Positions 45,037 to 54,516 of a DNA stretch of 64,000 nucleotides are shown one piece after another (position 1 is the first letter of the stretch; the number at the start of each line of letters is the position of its first letter). The DNA lies in NCBI GenBank assembly GCA_965230185.1, contig OZ245995.1, positions 2,356,001 to 2,420,000 on the forward strand, written 5' to 3'. The DNA comes from Motiliproteus sp965230185. Lineage in GTDB: Bacteria; Pseudomonadota; Gammaproteobacteria; Pseudomonadales; Balneatricaceae. The notes under the pieces were generated by a model. That model did no database searches. It was given only the letters and a program-made list of their open reading frames with translations, and had not been told where the DNA came from. A program made the position numbers and the translations under genes.

Positions 45037-46524
45037 TCAGCCGAACCAGCCGTGCAGGTACCAGTGACCACGGTCATCCCGATACAGCCAGCCCAGTCTG
45101 CCGTCGGGCCAGCGGGCGGTGTAGTAATCCCGCCTTACCGGCTGATCGTCCCACCAGCCGGTGACGATGCGCTCCGGCCCCCGCAACAGCCGGATCAACT
45201 GCTGTCGGATCTGATCGGCAGGCAGTTTGCGGGGCCGTTCCAGCAGCCAGCCCGGACGGATACGACGGCGAGCTTCCCGCAGCAGTTGTCGCTGCTCTGA
45301 GGCTGTCGGCTGCAGCATCCGCTGTTCGGGCTGTAGTCGTTGCCAGCTCTGTTCGGGGCGGTGATCGGCCTTCAGGCTGAGATGGTGAATACAGTCCGCT
45401 CCCAGCCGGGTCTGCAGGCGGCTGAGCAGTAACTCCGGTGATTCCTGCAGCTGCTGTGGGGCGAACAGGTCCTGAGCACCGTCCCCCCGATTCCGGAAGC
45501 GACTGGCTGCCAGTTGCAGGGCGATAACCGGTTGCTGCAGTTCCAGTCGTTCCAGCCGCAGGCGCCAGAGCTCCAGCCAGGCCTCGCTGCGATGCTCGCC
45601 CTGACTGTGAGTGAGCCGGATACAGAGCGGATGCTGTTCTGCGGTGGTGTGGAGTGGTTGCCGTCCGGTCAGATTCAGTTCCAGGGTGATGGCCTGAAGT
45701 TGCCGGCTCTGCAGAAAACCTTCCAGCTCGGCCAGCAGCCGTCGCAGGGGAAACAGCAGCGCCTGACTGCTTTCGATCTCATGGAGCAGTTCCAGCCGCC
45801 GGCAGAAGTTCTGTGGCGGCGTGAAGTAGTGGGGAGGGTCGGGCTGGTGGCCGGTAAGCCGGTCAATAATCACCAGCAGCTGCGGTCCCAGCCGTGAAGC
45901 CAGCTCATCCCGCGGCAGCGTCAGCAGTTGCTGGAGCCGGAACAGTCCCATGCCGGTCAGGCGCTCGGTGGTACGATTATCCAGTTCCAGCGCTTCGACC
46001 GGCAGCTGCTGCAACTGTTGCAGGTGCCGGGCTTTGCTGTCGGCAATAAAGCCGCCGCTGCGGGCCAGCAGACGGGCGCTCAGCGGGGTGTGGCCGCTGG
46101 CGATATGACAGCTGAATCCCAGGCGCTCCAGTTCGCCGTTCAGTTGCTGGCAGAGGAGGCTGAACCCCCCGAAATAGTCCAGCATGGAAGCGACTTCCAG
46201 CAGCAGGCCATCATTCGGCTGCAGACTGATATGGGCGCTGAAACGACCGGCCTGGATGGCCAGCGCTTCCAGCTGCTCGGTTTCCCGCTGAAGCTGGCGG
46301 GGCAGAATCGTCAGCTGTGGACAGAGGCTGCAGGCGGTTGCCGTTGCCATGCCTGGTCGCAGACCCTTGTCTTCGGCCTGACTGTTACAGAGCCAGAGTC
46401 GGGCCCGGCGTTCATCCAGCAGCACCACCGGTCCCGGATCTGCCTCGGTACAGAGCATTTCCAGCGGCAGCAGCGGGAAATGCAGGTAGATCCAGAGGCC
46501 GGAACCGGAGGGCTTATCGTTCAT
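45037..46524 (-). CDS. imuB: ImuB, inactive Y-family polymerase homologue
   Basis: A 495-residue Y-family-fold protein. At the site where active Y polymerases have the HIDMDCFFA motif, it reads WIYLHFPLLPLEML, so the metal-binding acidic residues are missing, as is typical of ImuB. It acts as a scaffold that binds the beta clamp and brings DnaE2 to lesions. Located between imuA (33 bp upstream) and dnaE2 in an SOS operon. ATG at 46524. Confidence 0.92.
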   Translation of the reverse strand: MNDKPSGSGLWIYLHFPLLPLEMLCTEADPGPVVLLDERRARLWLCNSQAEDKGLRPGMATATACSLCPQLTILPRQLQRETEQLEALAIQAGRFSAHISLQPNDGLLLEVASMLDYFGGFSLLCQQLNGELERLGFSCHIASGHTPLSARLLARSGGFIADSKARHLQQLQQLPVEALELDNRTTERLTGMGLFRLQQLLTLPRDELASRLGPQLLVIIDRLTGHQPDPPHYFTPPQNFCRRLELLHEIESSQALLFPLRRLLAELEGFLQSRQLQAITLELNLTGRQPLHTTAEQHPLCIRLTHSQGEHRSEAWLELWRLRLERLELQQPVIALQLAASRFRNRGDGAQDLFAPQQLQESPELLLSRLQTRLGADCIHHLSLKADHRPEQSWQRLQPEQRMLQPTASEQRQLLREARRRIRPGWLLERPRKLPADQIRQQLIRLLRGPERIVTGWWDDQPVRRDYYTARWPDGRLGWLYRDDRGHWYLHGWFG

Positions 46525-46557
46525 GATCCTGAATACCGCTCGGCTGGTGCGCCGGAC

Positions 46558-47268
46558 TCAGTCCACCAGGCTCAGCTTCGGTGTCGAAGCGGGAGGCCTG
46601 TGCGGCAGATGCTGGCCGGGCAGGATATGTTCTTCACCCAGAGACAGGTGGCGGGCAGGCATGGTCCAGCCATTTCTGCGCTTCAGTACCTTCACGTCGA
46701 CACCCTCCGGACGGGGTTGCAGGCTGATACGGTAAGGAGCACCCGAGCTGTGGTGGCGACTGCTCAGGGGGCGAAACAGAAAGCCGGTGGTTCCGCTTTC
46801 GGCGGCGGCCAGCTGCAGACGGCGTACGGCCTTTTCCCGGCCTTCGGGCAGCCAGCCCAGCACTGCGCAGCAGCTGCCGCTTTTCAGGGCCTGTTCCATC
46901 GACCAGAGCCGGTCGCCATCCTGTTTGCTATGAACCATCAGAACTCTGTCGATGTTGATGCCCGCCGCAGCCAGCGCAGGGGCGTAGGGGATATGGGGTG
47001 GATCAATCCAGATGATCCAGCCGGGCCGCTGGGACCGGCGGGCCAGCAGTGGCAGCAGCAGTCGCAGTTCCCCGCTGCCAGGCTGATCGTACAGAACCTC
47101 CACCAGGTTGCCGGGCTGGAAGCCCTGGCCTGTCAGCTGCTGATCCAGCTGATGGTAGCCGGTGGCAATGTGATCGGCTCTGCGGGTTTCGCTGCCGGCT
47201 TGCTGACGTGCGGGCCAGACGGCTCCGCGGTCCAGCAGCTGATCGAGTTGGGAGACCTGTGTGTTCAT
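46558..47268 (-). CDS. imuA: ImuA, RecA-like mutasome protein
   Basis: A 236-residue RecA-fold protein of the ImuA/SulA-related group: IATGYHQLDQQLTGQGFQPG, then LVEVLYDQPGSGELRLLLPL, and GWIIWIDPPHIPYAPAL. ATG at 47268 is chosen over in-frame starts further up, because that stretch lies in the promoter region. Transcription starts from the LexA-controlled promoter at about 47320-47340. First gene of the imuA-imuB-dnaE2 operon. Confidence 0.9.
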   Translation of the reverse strand: MNTQVSQLDQLLDRGAVWPARQQAGSETRRADHIATGYHQLDQQLTGQGFQPGNLVEVLYDQPGSGELRLLLPLLARRSQRPGWIIWIDPPHIPYAPALAAAGINIDRVLMVHSKQDGDRLWSMEQALKSGSCCAVLGWLPEGREKAVRRLQLAAAESGTTGFLFRPLSSRHHSSGAPYRISLQPRPEGVDVKVLKRRNGWTMPARHLSLGEEHILPGQHLPHRPPASTPKLSLVD

Positions 47269-47319
47269 AACGGACCTGCTTTTCCAGAATCTGTTCGGCA
47301 ATTCGCCGCTTTCTAAAAA

Positions 47320-47339
47320 TACTGTATGCATGTACAGTA
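47320..47339. promoter_or_regulatory. LexA (SOS) box in a divergent promoter
   Basis: TACTGTATGCATGTACAGTA is a 20-base near-perfect palindrome containing CTGT-N8-ACAG, the gammaproteobacterial LexA consensus. It lies 52 bp upstream of imuA and 81 bp upstream of the radical SAM gene. A consensus -10 TATAAT (47338-47343) reading toward the radical SAM gene begins on the box's last two bases, so LexA bound here should block that promoter too. Confidence 0.93.
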
Positions 47340-47420
47340 TAATAAGTTGGTCGGACAGTACAAGCCCGAACCGCAAACGTCGGGTCTGTGAAAAACTGAA
47401 ACTATCACCGGGAGGCGGGC

Positions 47421-48494
47421 ATGAATCCGATTATCGAGATCAAAGGCAGAGCGGCGCTCAGCAATCGGCCGGGACGGTTTGCCGTTACAGAATCCGTGGC
47501 AGATCCGGATATGCTGGTGAGAGAAGAGGCGGAACGGATTCCGACCGTCGCGACCGAGGTGCGCAGTGAAAAGGCGCGCAGTATCATCAGCCGCAACAGC
47601 TCGCCGGATGTCCCTTTCAGCCAGTCGATCAATCCCTATCGGGGCTGTGAACACGGCTGTATCTACTGTTTTGCCCGTCCTTCCCATGGCTACCTGGATC
47701 TGTCGCCGGGGCTGGATTTCGAGACGAAGCTGAGTTGTAAGGAGAATGCGGCGGAGTTGCTGGATGAAGCGCTGGCCAATCCGCGCTACCGCTGCCAGCC
47801 CATCGTGCTGGGTACTAATACTGATCCTTATCAGCCGCTGGAAAAGGAGCGGGAGATTACCCGACAGCTGCTGGAGGTGTTGCAGCGCCATCGCCATCCG
47901 TTCTCGATTATTACCAAGAGTTCGATGATTCTGCGGGATCTGGATATTCTCGAGGAGGTGGCCCGCCACCAGCTCTGTTCGGTCCGGATCAGTGTCACCA
48001 CCCTGGAGAATGAGCTGAAACGCAAGCTGGAGCCCCGAACCGCTTCTCCGGCGTCCCGGCTGAAAACAATCCGGGAACTGAATCAGGCAGGCGTGCCGGT
48101 GGGGGTTCTGGCCGCGCCGGTGATTCCGAAGATCAACGACCATGAGCTGGAAGCTATCCTGGAAGCGAGCCGGGATGCCGGCGCCAAAACCGCCGCTTAT
48201 ATTCTGATCCGTCTGCCCCATGAGATTAAGGCGTTGTTTGAGGAGTGGCTGGTCACCCATTATCCGGGCAGGGCGAATCATGTGATGAACCTGATTCGCC
48301 AGTGCCGGGGCGGCAAAGCCTATGATGCCCGTTTTGGCCAGCGCATGACTGGCACCGGCTTCTTTGCCGATATGATCGCTCAGCGTTTTCGGGTGGCATG
48401 CTCACGGCTGGGGTTGCTGCAGCAGGAGGGTGGAAAGCTTAACTGCCAGCTGTTTCGTCAGCCGGCCCGACCGGGCCAGCTGACACTGTTCTGA
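47421..48494 (+). CDS. PA0069 family radical SAM protein
   Basis: A 357-residue protein related to spore photoproduct lyase-like radical SAM enzymes. The cluster-binding motif CEHGCIYC holds Cys76, Cys80 and Cys83, after INPYRG. The rest carries PA0069-family features: ARPSHGYLDLSPGLDFE, GTNTDPYQPLEKE, FSIITKSSMILRD, and RQPARPGQLTLF at the C-terminus. The reaction is unknown; a DNA or nucleic-acid repair role is plausible. ATG at 47421 with GGGAGG. Divergent from imuA with a shared LexA box, so it may be SOS-induced. Confidence 0.88.
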   Translation: MNPIIEIKGRAALSNRPGRFAVTESVADPDMLVREEAERIPTVATEVRSEKARSIISRNSSPDVPFSQSINPYRGCEHGCIYCFARPSHGYLDLSPGLDFETKLSCKENAAELLDEALANPRYRCQPIVLGTNTDPYQPLEKEREITRQLLEVLQRHRHPFSIITKSSMILRDLDILEEVARHQLCSVRISVTTLENELKRKLEPRTASPASRLKTIRELNQAGVPVGVLAAPVIPKINDHELEAILEASRDAGAKTAAYILIRLPHEIKALFEEWLVTHYPGRANHVMNLIRQCRGGKAYDARFGQRMTGTGFFADMIAQRFRVACSRLGLLQQEGGKLNCQLFRQPARPGQLTLF

Positions 48495-48695
48495 TGTCAG
48501 TCGCAGTGCCTGCCGCAATATCGGGGATATTTTACAGATCCCCGGGCTGTTTCTGCTTGACCCTGTAGCCACTGGAGGTATTAATCTTGATTTGCCGACA
48601 GCCGGAACCGGGGTATGGCGGTGCTGTCACTATTGCTGTTCTGATGTCGATCAGATGTTGTTCAGAAAAACCGAAGCGAATTTAAGGAAACCTCT

Positions 48696-49703
48696 ATGGG
48701 CAATCGAACCCGATTACTGGCTCTGATCCTGGGGCTGCTCTGCTTACCAGCGGCGATGGCCGAATCATCACCGCCACAGCCGACTATCTCCTATGACGGT
48801 CAGCACTACAGCGGGGACAGCATGCCGGCTGCGCTGCGTCAGAAACTCTATGAACTGGATATCGAAAACAATCAGCAGAAGCGTCAGGCGATCGATCAGT
48901 ACATTCTGAATCGTTACCTGCAGGAGAAAGCACAGCAGGAGAATCGCAGTCTGCGGGAGGTTCAGCAGCAGCTGTTAGCCACCGAGGCGCCGACGGAAGA
49001 GCGGGTGCAGCAGTTTTACGAAGCCAACAAGAGCCGTATTCAGGCGCCGCTGGAGCAGATTCGGGATAAGCTGGTGCAGTTTCTCCGGACTCAGCAGCTG
49101 GCCGTTAAGCAGGCGCAGCTGATGGCGACCATCGGCCAGGAGAAAGGTTACCGCCTGCGGCTGCCGGAACCTCAGGCGCCGCTGTTCGATATCGCCATTG
49201 AAGGTTATCCCAGCAAGGGCAATCCGGAGGCGAAGGTGACTCTGGTTGAGTTCGCCGACTACCAGTGCCCGCACTGTAAAACGGCCAGCAAGGCGGTGAA
49301 GAAACTGCTGGAGCGTTATGGCGATCAGTTGCAGGTGGTGTACCGCGACTTTCCCATCAACCCCTCCGGGATCTCCCGCAAAGTGGCCGAGGCAGCCGTC
49401 TGTGCCGATCAGCAGGGGCAGTTCTGGCCGTTCCATGATCTGGCCTTCGAGCGCCAGAGCTACCTGAAGGCGATTAAGCCGGATATGCTGGCTCAGCAGC
49501 TGGGACTGGATATGGACAAATTCAACAGCTGCTTCGCCCTGCCGGAAACTAAAGCGCGGGTGACAGCCTCACTGGAAGAGGGTCAGCGGCTGGGTATCAG
49601 CGGTACGCCCACCTTCTTCATCAACGGCCGTCAGCTGCATGTGCACGGTGAACTGGAGCCGGAACTGATCAAAGCGGTGGAAGGGGCGATCAGCACCCTC
49701 TGA
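48696..49703 (+). CDS. DsbA-family thioredoxin-fold protein, secreted
   Basis: A 335-residue periplasmic protein: signal peptide (MGNRTRLLALILGLLCLPAAMA), a charged helical N-domain (ENNQQKRQAIDQYILNRYLQ, probably dimerisation), then a DsbA/DSBA-like domain with active site CPHC at 191-194 and a cis-proline in SGTPTFFIN. Such proteins act as thiol oxidases or disulfide isomerases (Com1/BdbD-like). AGGAAAC precedes the ATG. A terminator follows. Confidence 0.87.
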   Translation: MGNRTRLLALILGLLCLPAAMAESSPPQPTISYDGQHYSGDSMPAALRQKLYELDIENNQQKRQAIDQYILNRYLQEKAQQENRSLREVQQQLLATEAPTEERVQQFYEANKSRIQAPLEQIRDKLVQFLRTQQLAVKQAQLMATIGQEKGYRLRLPEPQAPLFDIAIEGYPSKGNPEAKVTLVEFADYQCPHCKTASKAVKKLLERYGDQLQVVYRDFPINPSGISRKVAEAAVCADQQGQFWPFHDLAFERQSYLKAIKPDMLAQQLGLDMDKFNSCFALPETKARVTASLEEGQRLGISGTPTFFINGRQLHVHGELEPELIKAVEGAISTL

Positions 49704-49772
49704 TCGGCCGTTCCCCGGTTGTTGCCAGGCCTCACCGATGGCCGGCAGCACAGTACCAGAGTCAGTTACAAG

Positions 49773-49807
49773 AAAAGCCTGAGGGTATACACCTTCAGGC
49801 TTTTTTC
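49773..49807. terminator. Bidirectional intrinsic terminator
   Basis: AAAAGCCTGAGGGTATAC then ACCTTCAGGCTTTTTT: a stem with A-run and T-run between the DsbA-like gene and the convergent permease gene. Confidence 0.88.
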
Positions 49808-49828
49808 GTTAATTGCTGATCGGTGGCG

Positions 49829-51841
49829 TCAGAACAGCAGGTTCATCATCGGAATCAGCACCACCAGGAACAGGATCGTCATCACTCCGCCGGCCCGCAT
49901 AAAGTCCGGCACCCGGTAACCAGCCGGTCCCATAATCAGGGCGTTGACCTGGTGGGTGGGGATCAGGAATGAATTGGAGGTGGCCAGGGCGACGGTCAGG
50001 GCAAAGACGGCCGGACTGGCGCCGACACCGACGGCGATGTTCACCGCCAGCGGTACCAGCAGTACGGTGGCGCCGACATTGGACATTACCAGGGTGAAGA
50101 AGGTGGCCAGCACCGCAACCGCCAGTTGCAGCCCCCAGACGGGCACCCCCTCAAGCACATTGAGCGTCTGCCCGGCGATCCAGGCCGCGGTGCCGCTGTT
50201 CTCCACCGCCAGTCCCAGCGGAATCAGGCTGGCCAGCAGGAAGACCGTTTTCCAGCTGACCGCTTCATAGGCTTCGTCGATACTGAGAACGCCGGAGAGT
50301 ATCATGCCGATGGCGCCGGTCAGCAGTGCAATCGACAGACGAACATCGGTAAACAGCACCATGCCGAGGGCGATGGAAAAGAACAACAGTGCCCGGCCGA
50401 GTTTTTCGGGGCGCAGATCTTCGTGGGGAAAGTCATTATTCATTACCACGAAATCGCGATCGTGCTGAATGCGCGCAAGAGCATCCCAGGTGCTATGGCA
50501 GACCAGAGTGTCGCCGGCCTGGTATTCGATGTCGCGGATACCCTGACCCTCGCGGGAGGTCTGGCCGGCCCGGTGCAGTGCCACCATTGCCAGGCCGTAG
50601 CGATTACGCAGGCGAACCTCCAGTGCCGTCTTACCGATCAGGTCCGAGCCGGGGGGGATCAGTACTTCGCTGATACCGGCTTTCGACGGGGAGAGAGACT
50701 CTGCGAAGGTTTCCAGCTCCGGGCGGGGTTCCAGCTGATACTGATCGACAAATCCTTTCAGTGCCACCGGTGAGCCGATGATGCCGAGCACTGTATTCCC
50801 CTCTATACCGATGGTGCGATCAACTCCGCCGGGGCCGATGCGCAGGCTCTGATCCGGTAACAGGGCGGCAATCACCCGAAGGCGATGAGGACGTTCGATA
50901 TCTTCCAGCGTCTGACCGACCAGCGGGCTGCCGATCGGCACCCGAATTTCACTGATGCCATATTCCAGCCCATAAGTCTCCTGCAGCCAGGACATGGTGT
51001 CGACGTTGTTGAATTCGGCGCTGCTGTCGCCGCTACCCGGCAGCACAAAGCGACCTGCAATTACGAAGTAGAGGATGCCGGTTCCCACCAGCGCCAGGCC
51101 GATGGGGGTGACCGAAAACAGGGACCAGGTTTCCATCTGCTGCCCGGCCGGCAGCGTCTGATTTGAGGTGAGGATCAGATCATTGAGCAGAATCAGCGGG
51201 CTGGAACCGATCATAGTGACGGTGCCACCGAGAATGGCACAGAAGCCCATGGGCATCAGCAGTCGTGACATCGGCAGTCCGGTGCGTGAGGAGATGCGAT
51301 TGATGACCGGCAGAAACAGCGCCGCCGCACCAACATTCTGCATAAAGCTGGAGATGATGCCGACGGTACCGGAAATGATCGGAATGATGCGACCCTCGGT
51401 ACTGCCACCGACCCGGAGAATGCCACTGGCGACCTGGTTCATCAGTCCGGTACGATCGAGTCCGGCCCCGATGATCATCACGGCAATTATGGAGACCACG
51501 GCGTTACTGGAGAAGCCACTGAACAACCGGCTGGTATCCACCAGACCCTGCTCCAGTCCCAGCAGCGGAGCCAGCAGTGAACTGAGCCCCAGCAATACCA
51601 TAATCGAGATCGCCGCAACGTCGATCGCCACGACCTCAAAGGCAAACAGATAGATAGTCAGCAGCAGAATGGCGCAAACCCAGGCCATAGGTGCATCGGG
51701 CACAATCTGGCCAATGATCAGGGCTGCGACCAGAAACAGAACAGCGGCTACTGCACGCTTAACCAGCAATGGTGAAAATCTCAGTCGGGTTGCGGGATCG
51801 GTGCTCTTCGCAGCCGGTTGCAGGGTTTTAGTGACGGGCAT
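49829..51841 (-). CDS. SLC13 (DASS) family permease with TrkA-C domains
   Basis: A 670-residue anion transporter. It has a first half of hydrophobic helices (VISIIAVMIIGAGLDRTGLM; PIISGTVGIISSFMQNVGAA), two central RCK_C/TrkA-C regulatory domains (EIRVPIGSPLVGQTLEDIER and SEVLIPPGSDLIGKTALEVR), then a second set of helices (TFFTLVMSNVGATVLLVPLA, FLIPTHQVNALIMGPAGYRV). Substrates of this group include sulfate and dicarboxylates; the substrate here is open. Divergent from the LysR gene, 151 bp away, which probably regulates it. Confidence 0.87.
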   Translation of the reverse strand: MPVTKTLQPAAKSTDPATRLRFSPLLVKRAVAAVLFLVAALIIGQIVPDAPMAWVCAILLLTIYLFAFEVVAIDVAAISIMVLLGLSSLLAPLLGLEQGLVDTSRLFSGFSSNAVVSIIAVMIIGAGLDRTGLMNQVASGILRVGGSTEGRIIPIISGTVGIISSFMQNVGAAALFLPVINRISSRTGLPMSRLLMPMGFCAILGGTVTMIGSSPLILLNDLILTSNQTLPAGQQMETWSLFSVTPIGLALVGTGILYFVIAGRFVLPGSGDSSAEFNNVDTMSWLQETYGLEYGISEIRVPIGSPLVGQTLEDIERPHRLRVIAALLPDQSLRIGPGGVDRTIGIEGNTVLGIIGSPVALKGFVDQYQLEPRPELETFAESLSPSKAGISEVLIPPGSDLIGKTALEVRLRNRYGLAMVALHRAGQTSREGQGIRDIEYQAGDTLVCHSTWDALARIQHDRDFVVMNNDFPHEDLRPEKLGRALLFFSIALGMVLFTDVRLSIALLTGAIGMILSGVLSIDEAYEAVSWKTVFLLASLIPLGLAVENSGTAAWIAGQTLNVLEGVPVWGLQLAVAVLATFFTLVMSNVGATVLLVPLAVNIAVGVGASPAVFALTVALATSNSFLIPTHQVNALIMGPAGYRVPDFMRAGGVMTILFLVVLIPMMNLLF

Positions 51842-51992
51842 AGTGCTGCATCTCTGATTCTTGTTGTTTTATTAAATGATACTTTTGTTATCATTTATCA
51901 GCTTTGAAAAAAGACGTATAGTTTAATCTTCTTCTGCTATCCTGAAAAACGAAAAATAATGGCCAATATGACCAGGAATATCGAAGGTTAAT

Positions 51993-52826
51993 ATGGATAC
52001 GCTGCTACTTGAGACGTTTCTCGAGGTCACTCGCACCCGGAATTTTGGTAAAGCCTCGGAAAACCTCTGTGTTTCCGCATCGACCATCAGTGCTCGTATT
52101 CGTCAGCTGGAGCAACTGCTGGGGTTATCCCTGTTTATTCGCAGCCATCATCAGATCGGGCTGACTCCTGCCGGAGAGCGGATGGAGCGCCATGCCCGCT
52201 TTATTCTTAACGCCTGGGAACGTGCCTATGAAGATACCGCGCTCAGTGAACGCCACCAGCGACGGCTGGTCATTGCCGGTGTTGCCAGCCTCTGGGATAT
52301 CTTCCTGCAGGACTGGCTCAATGATATTTACAGATCGATGCCGGACCTGGGCTTACGGGCGGAGGAGAGCACGCCTCTGCGGGTCGTGGAGAAGCTGGAC
52401 CAGGGCATGATCGATGTCGGCTTCATGTATGAACCTCCCCGCATCCGTGATGTGGCGGTGGAAGAAGTTGCCCGGATACCGTTGATGCTGGTCTCCGACA
52501 AACCGCGACAACCGCTGGAACAGGCGATTTCCGAGGGCTATATTCGGGTAGAGTGGGGCACAACTTTCGCCTCCCTGCACGAGTCCTGTTTTCCCCAGCG
52601 CCCGCTGGCACCGGTGAGAGTCAACAGTGCCAGGGTGGCGCTGAACCTGATTCTGGGTTGTGGTGGTTCTGCATATCTGCCCCGTACTACGGTGCAGCCG
52701 CTGCTTGAAGAAAAGCGATTGCACCGGGTGGCTGAGGCACCGGAAATCGAGATGAAAGCTTATGCGGCCTGGGGGCTGCACGGAGAACACCGGGAACTGA
52801 TCAGCGAACTGATGCATCGACTCTGA
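51993..52826 (+). CDS. LysR-family regulator, HdfR-like
   Basis: A 277-residue LysR-type regulator. The N-terminal winged helix (LLLETFLEVTRTRNFGKASE, then ASTISARIRQLEQLLGLSLF) closely resembles E. coli HdfR, and the effector domain follows (RRLVIAGVASLWDIFLQDWL). It faces the SLC13 permease gene across 151 bp, the usual geometry for a LysR regulator and its target. GAAGG precedes the ATG. The effector is unknown. Confidence 0.85.
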   Translation: MDTLLLETFLEVTRTRNFGKASENLCVSASTISARIRQLEQLLGLSLFIRSHHQIGLTPAGERMERHARFILNAWERAYEDTALSERHQRRLVIAGVASLWDIFLQDWLNDIYRSMPDLGLRAEESTPLRVVEKLDQGMIDVGFMYEPPRIRDVAVEEVARIPLMLVSDKPRQPLEQAISEGYIRVEWGTTFASLHESCFPQRPLAPVRVNSARVALNLILGCGGSAYLPRTTVQPLLEEKRLHRVAEAPEIEMKAYAAWGLHGEHRELISELMHRL

Positions 52827-52932
52827 AAACGGCTCAGAAAGCGAACGGGTTCCTTCCGGGTCGGGCTGTGTTCAGGCATTGTCCTGCCCCGACAGATGCA
52901 CAAATAAAACAATAAAGCTGGAACGTCTAAAT

Positions 52933-52950
52933 GAGTTATGTCATATACTC
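52933..52950. promoter_or_regulatory. Possible operator in the MocR promoter region
   Basis: GAGTTATGTCATATACTC: imperfect inverted repeat (GAGT...ACTC) about 40 bp upstream of the MocR gene, partly overlapping a TATACT that could be a -10 element. Its TGTCATATA part also resembles the GntR sites downstream. Low-confidence prediction. Confidence 0.35.
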
Positions 52951-52989
52951 CGTGTTAGACTCAGGTGACCACTGACTGAGAGGCCTGCT

Positions 52990-54504
52990 ATGTCGTCCCC
53001 CCTTCTGCCAATTTTCACTGACAGTTGTTCCCCACTTCAGCATCAGATTCGCGAACAGCTGGTGGTGGCCATTCTGGATGGCTATATCCCGGTTGATATG
53101 CCGTTGCCGTCGACCCGGCGGCTGGCCCGTCAGCTGCGGGTTTCCCGTAACACCGTGGTGACCGTGTATGAGACTCTGGCTGCCGACGGTTATCTGATTT
53201 CGCGGGAGCGCAGTGGCTTTTACGTGAATCCGGAGATGGTGGCCGGCAATATTGCCACCGATCACGAAGAGGCTGACCAGGGCACTGCTATCGACTGGCT
53301 GAGCCGGCTGAAGGTGGACCCGGTGGTGCAGTCCAATGTGCAGAAATCCTACAACTGGCAGGAATTCGAATACCCCTTTATCTACGGACAACTGGATCCT
53401 ACGCTGTTTCCGGTAAACAACTGGCGTGAATGCAACCGCGACGCGGTCAGCGTTCAGGCAATCCGCGACTGGACTTCAGACCGTTTTGACAGCGATGACC
53501 CGCTGCTGGTGGAGCAGATCCGCACCCGAATTCTGACCCGCCGGGGAATCCGGGCAAAAGATGATGAAATTCTGATCACCATCGGTTCTCAGCAGGCCCT
53601 CTATCTGCTGGCCCAGTTGCTGCTGGACAGCGAATCGACGCTGGGCATCGAAAATCCCGGGTATATGAACGTAGCCAATATTGCCCGTCTGTTTCGTGCC
53701 CGGGTGCTGGGGCTGCCGCTGGATGAGCAGGGAGTGGTGCTCGGCGATCGGCTGAAGGAGGTGGATTGTCTTTACGTCACGCCCAGCCACCAGTGTCCGA
53801 CCACCGTGACCATGCCGTTGAACCGGCGCAGCAGTCTGCTGCAGATGGCGGATAAGCACGATTTCACCATTATCGAAGATGACTACGAATGCGAAATCAA
53901 TTTCCAGTCTGATCCGACACCGGCGTTGAAGAGCCTCGATAAGAGCGGGCGGGTGATATATCTGGGCAGTCTCTCCAAAACACTGGCACCGGGTCTGCGA
54001 CTGGGCTTTCTGGTGGGGCCGGCGACCCTGATCGAGCGTGCCCGTACTCTGCGGCAGCTGATGCTGCGTCACCCACCGTCCAATAATCAGCGATCGGTGG
54101 CGCTGTTCCTGTCCCGTGGTTATCACGACAGTCTGGTGCGCAGCCTCACTCAGGCTTATGCCGAGCGGGGTGAAATTATGGCCAATGCGCTGAGCCGTTA
54201 CCTGCCGAAATCCACGCTGCAGCCCTGGGGTGGTTCTTCGTTCTGGGTCAAAGGTCCAAAGGGGCTGGACGCCCGGGAGCTGAAACGCGAAGCAATCAGC
54301 CGGGGCATTCTGATCGAATCCGGAGATGTCTATTTTCTGCCGGAGGAGGCGCCGCTTAACTTCTTCAAGCTGGGGTACTCTTCGATTCCGGCGGAGAAGA
54401 TTGAGCCGGGAATTCGAAAACTGGCGGAGCTGATCCACCAGCTGACCGGCGAACAGGGAAGTGAGGTCGCCAGGGAGAACAGCCCCCCCGAATCCGGCGG
54501 ATAG
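52990..54504 (+). CDS. MocR-type regulator (GntR HTH fused to aminotransferase domain)
   Basis: A 504-residue protein: an N-terminal GntR winged helix (STRRLARQLRVSRNTVVTVY then ETLAADGYL) joined to a class I aminotransferase-like domain with PLP lysine 330 in LGSLSKTLAPGLRLGF. MocR proteins sense PLP or amino-compound adducts and usually activate adjacent catabolic or biosynthetic genes; examples are PdxR, GabR and the taurine regulator TauR. Here the next gene, 12 bp away, is a solute-binding protein. GAGG precedes the ATG. Confidence 0.9.
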   Translation: MSSPLLPIFTDSCSPLQHQIREQLVVAILDGYIPVDMPLPSTRRLARQLRVSRNTVVTVYETLAADGYLISRERSGFYVNPEMVAGNIATDHEEADQGTAIDWLSRLKVDPVVQSNVQKSYNWQEFEYPFIYGQLDPTLFPVNNWRECNRDAVSVQAIRDWTSDRFDSDDPLLVEQIRTRILTRRGIRAKDDEILITIGSQQALYLLAQLLLDSESTLGIENPGYMNVANIARLFRARVLGLPLDEQGVVLGDRLKEVDCLYVTPSHQCPTTVTMPLNRRSSLLQMADKHDFTIIEDDYECEINFQSDPTPALKSLDKSGRVIYLGSLSKTLAPGLRLGFLVGPATLIERARTLRQLMLRHPPSNNQRSVALFLSRGYHDSLVRSLTQAYAERGEIMANALSRYLPKSTLQPWGGSSFWVKGPKGLDARELKREAISRGILIESGDVYFLPEEAPLNFFKLGYSSIPAEKIEPGIRKLAELIHQLTGEQGSEVARENSPPESGG

Positions 54505-54516
54505 CGGGAAAAGATA

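Noticed and set aside
43620..45164. Long plus-strand open frame opposite dnaE2
   Set aside because: It mirrors the polymerase coding sequence; no motif, start signal or independent promoter.
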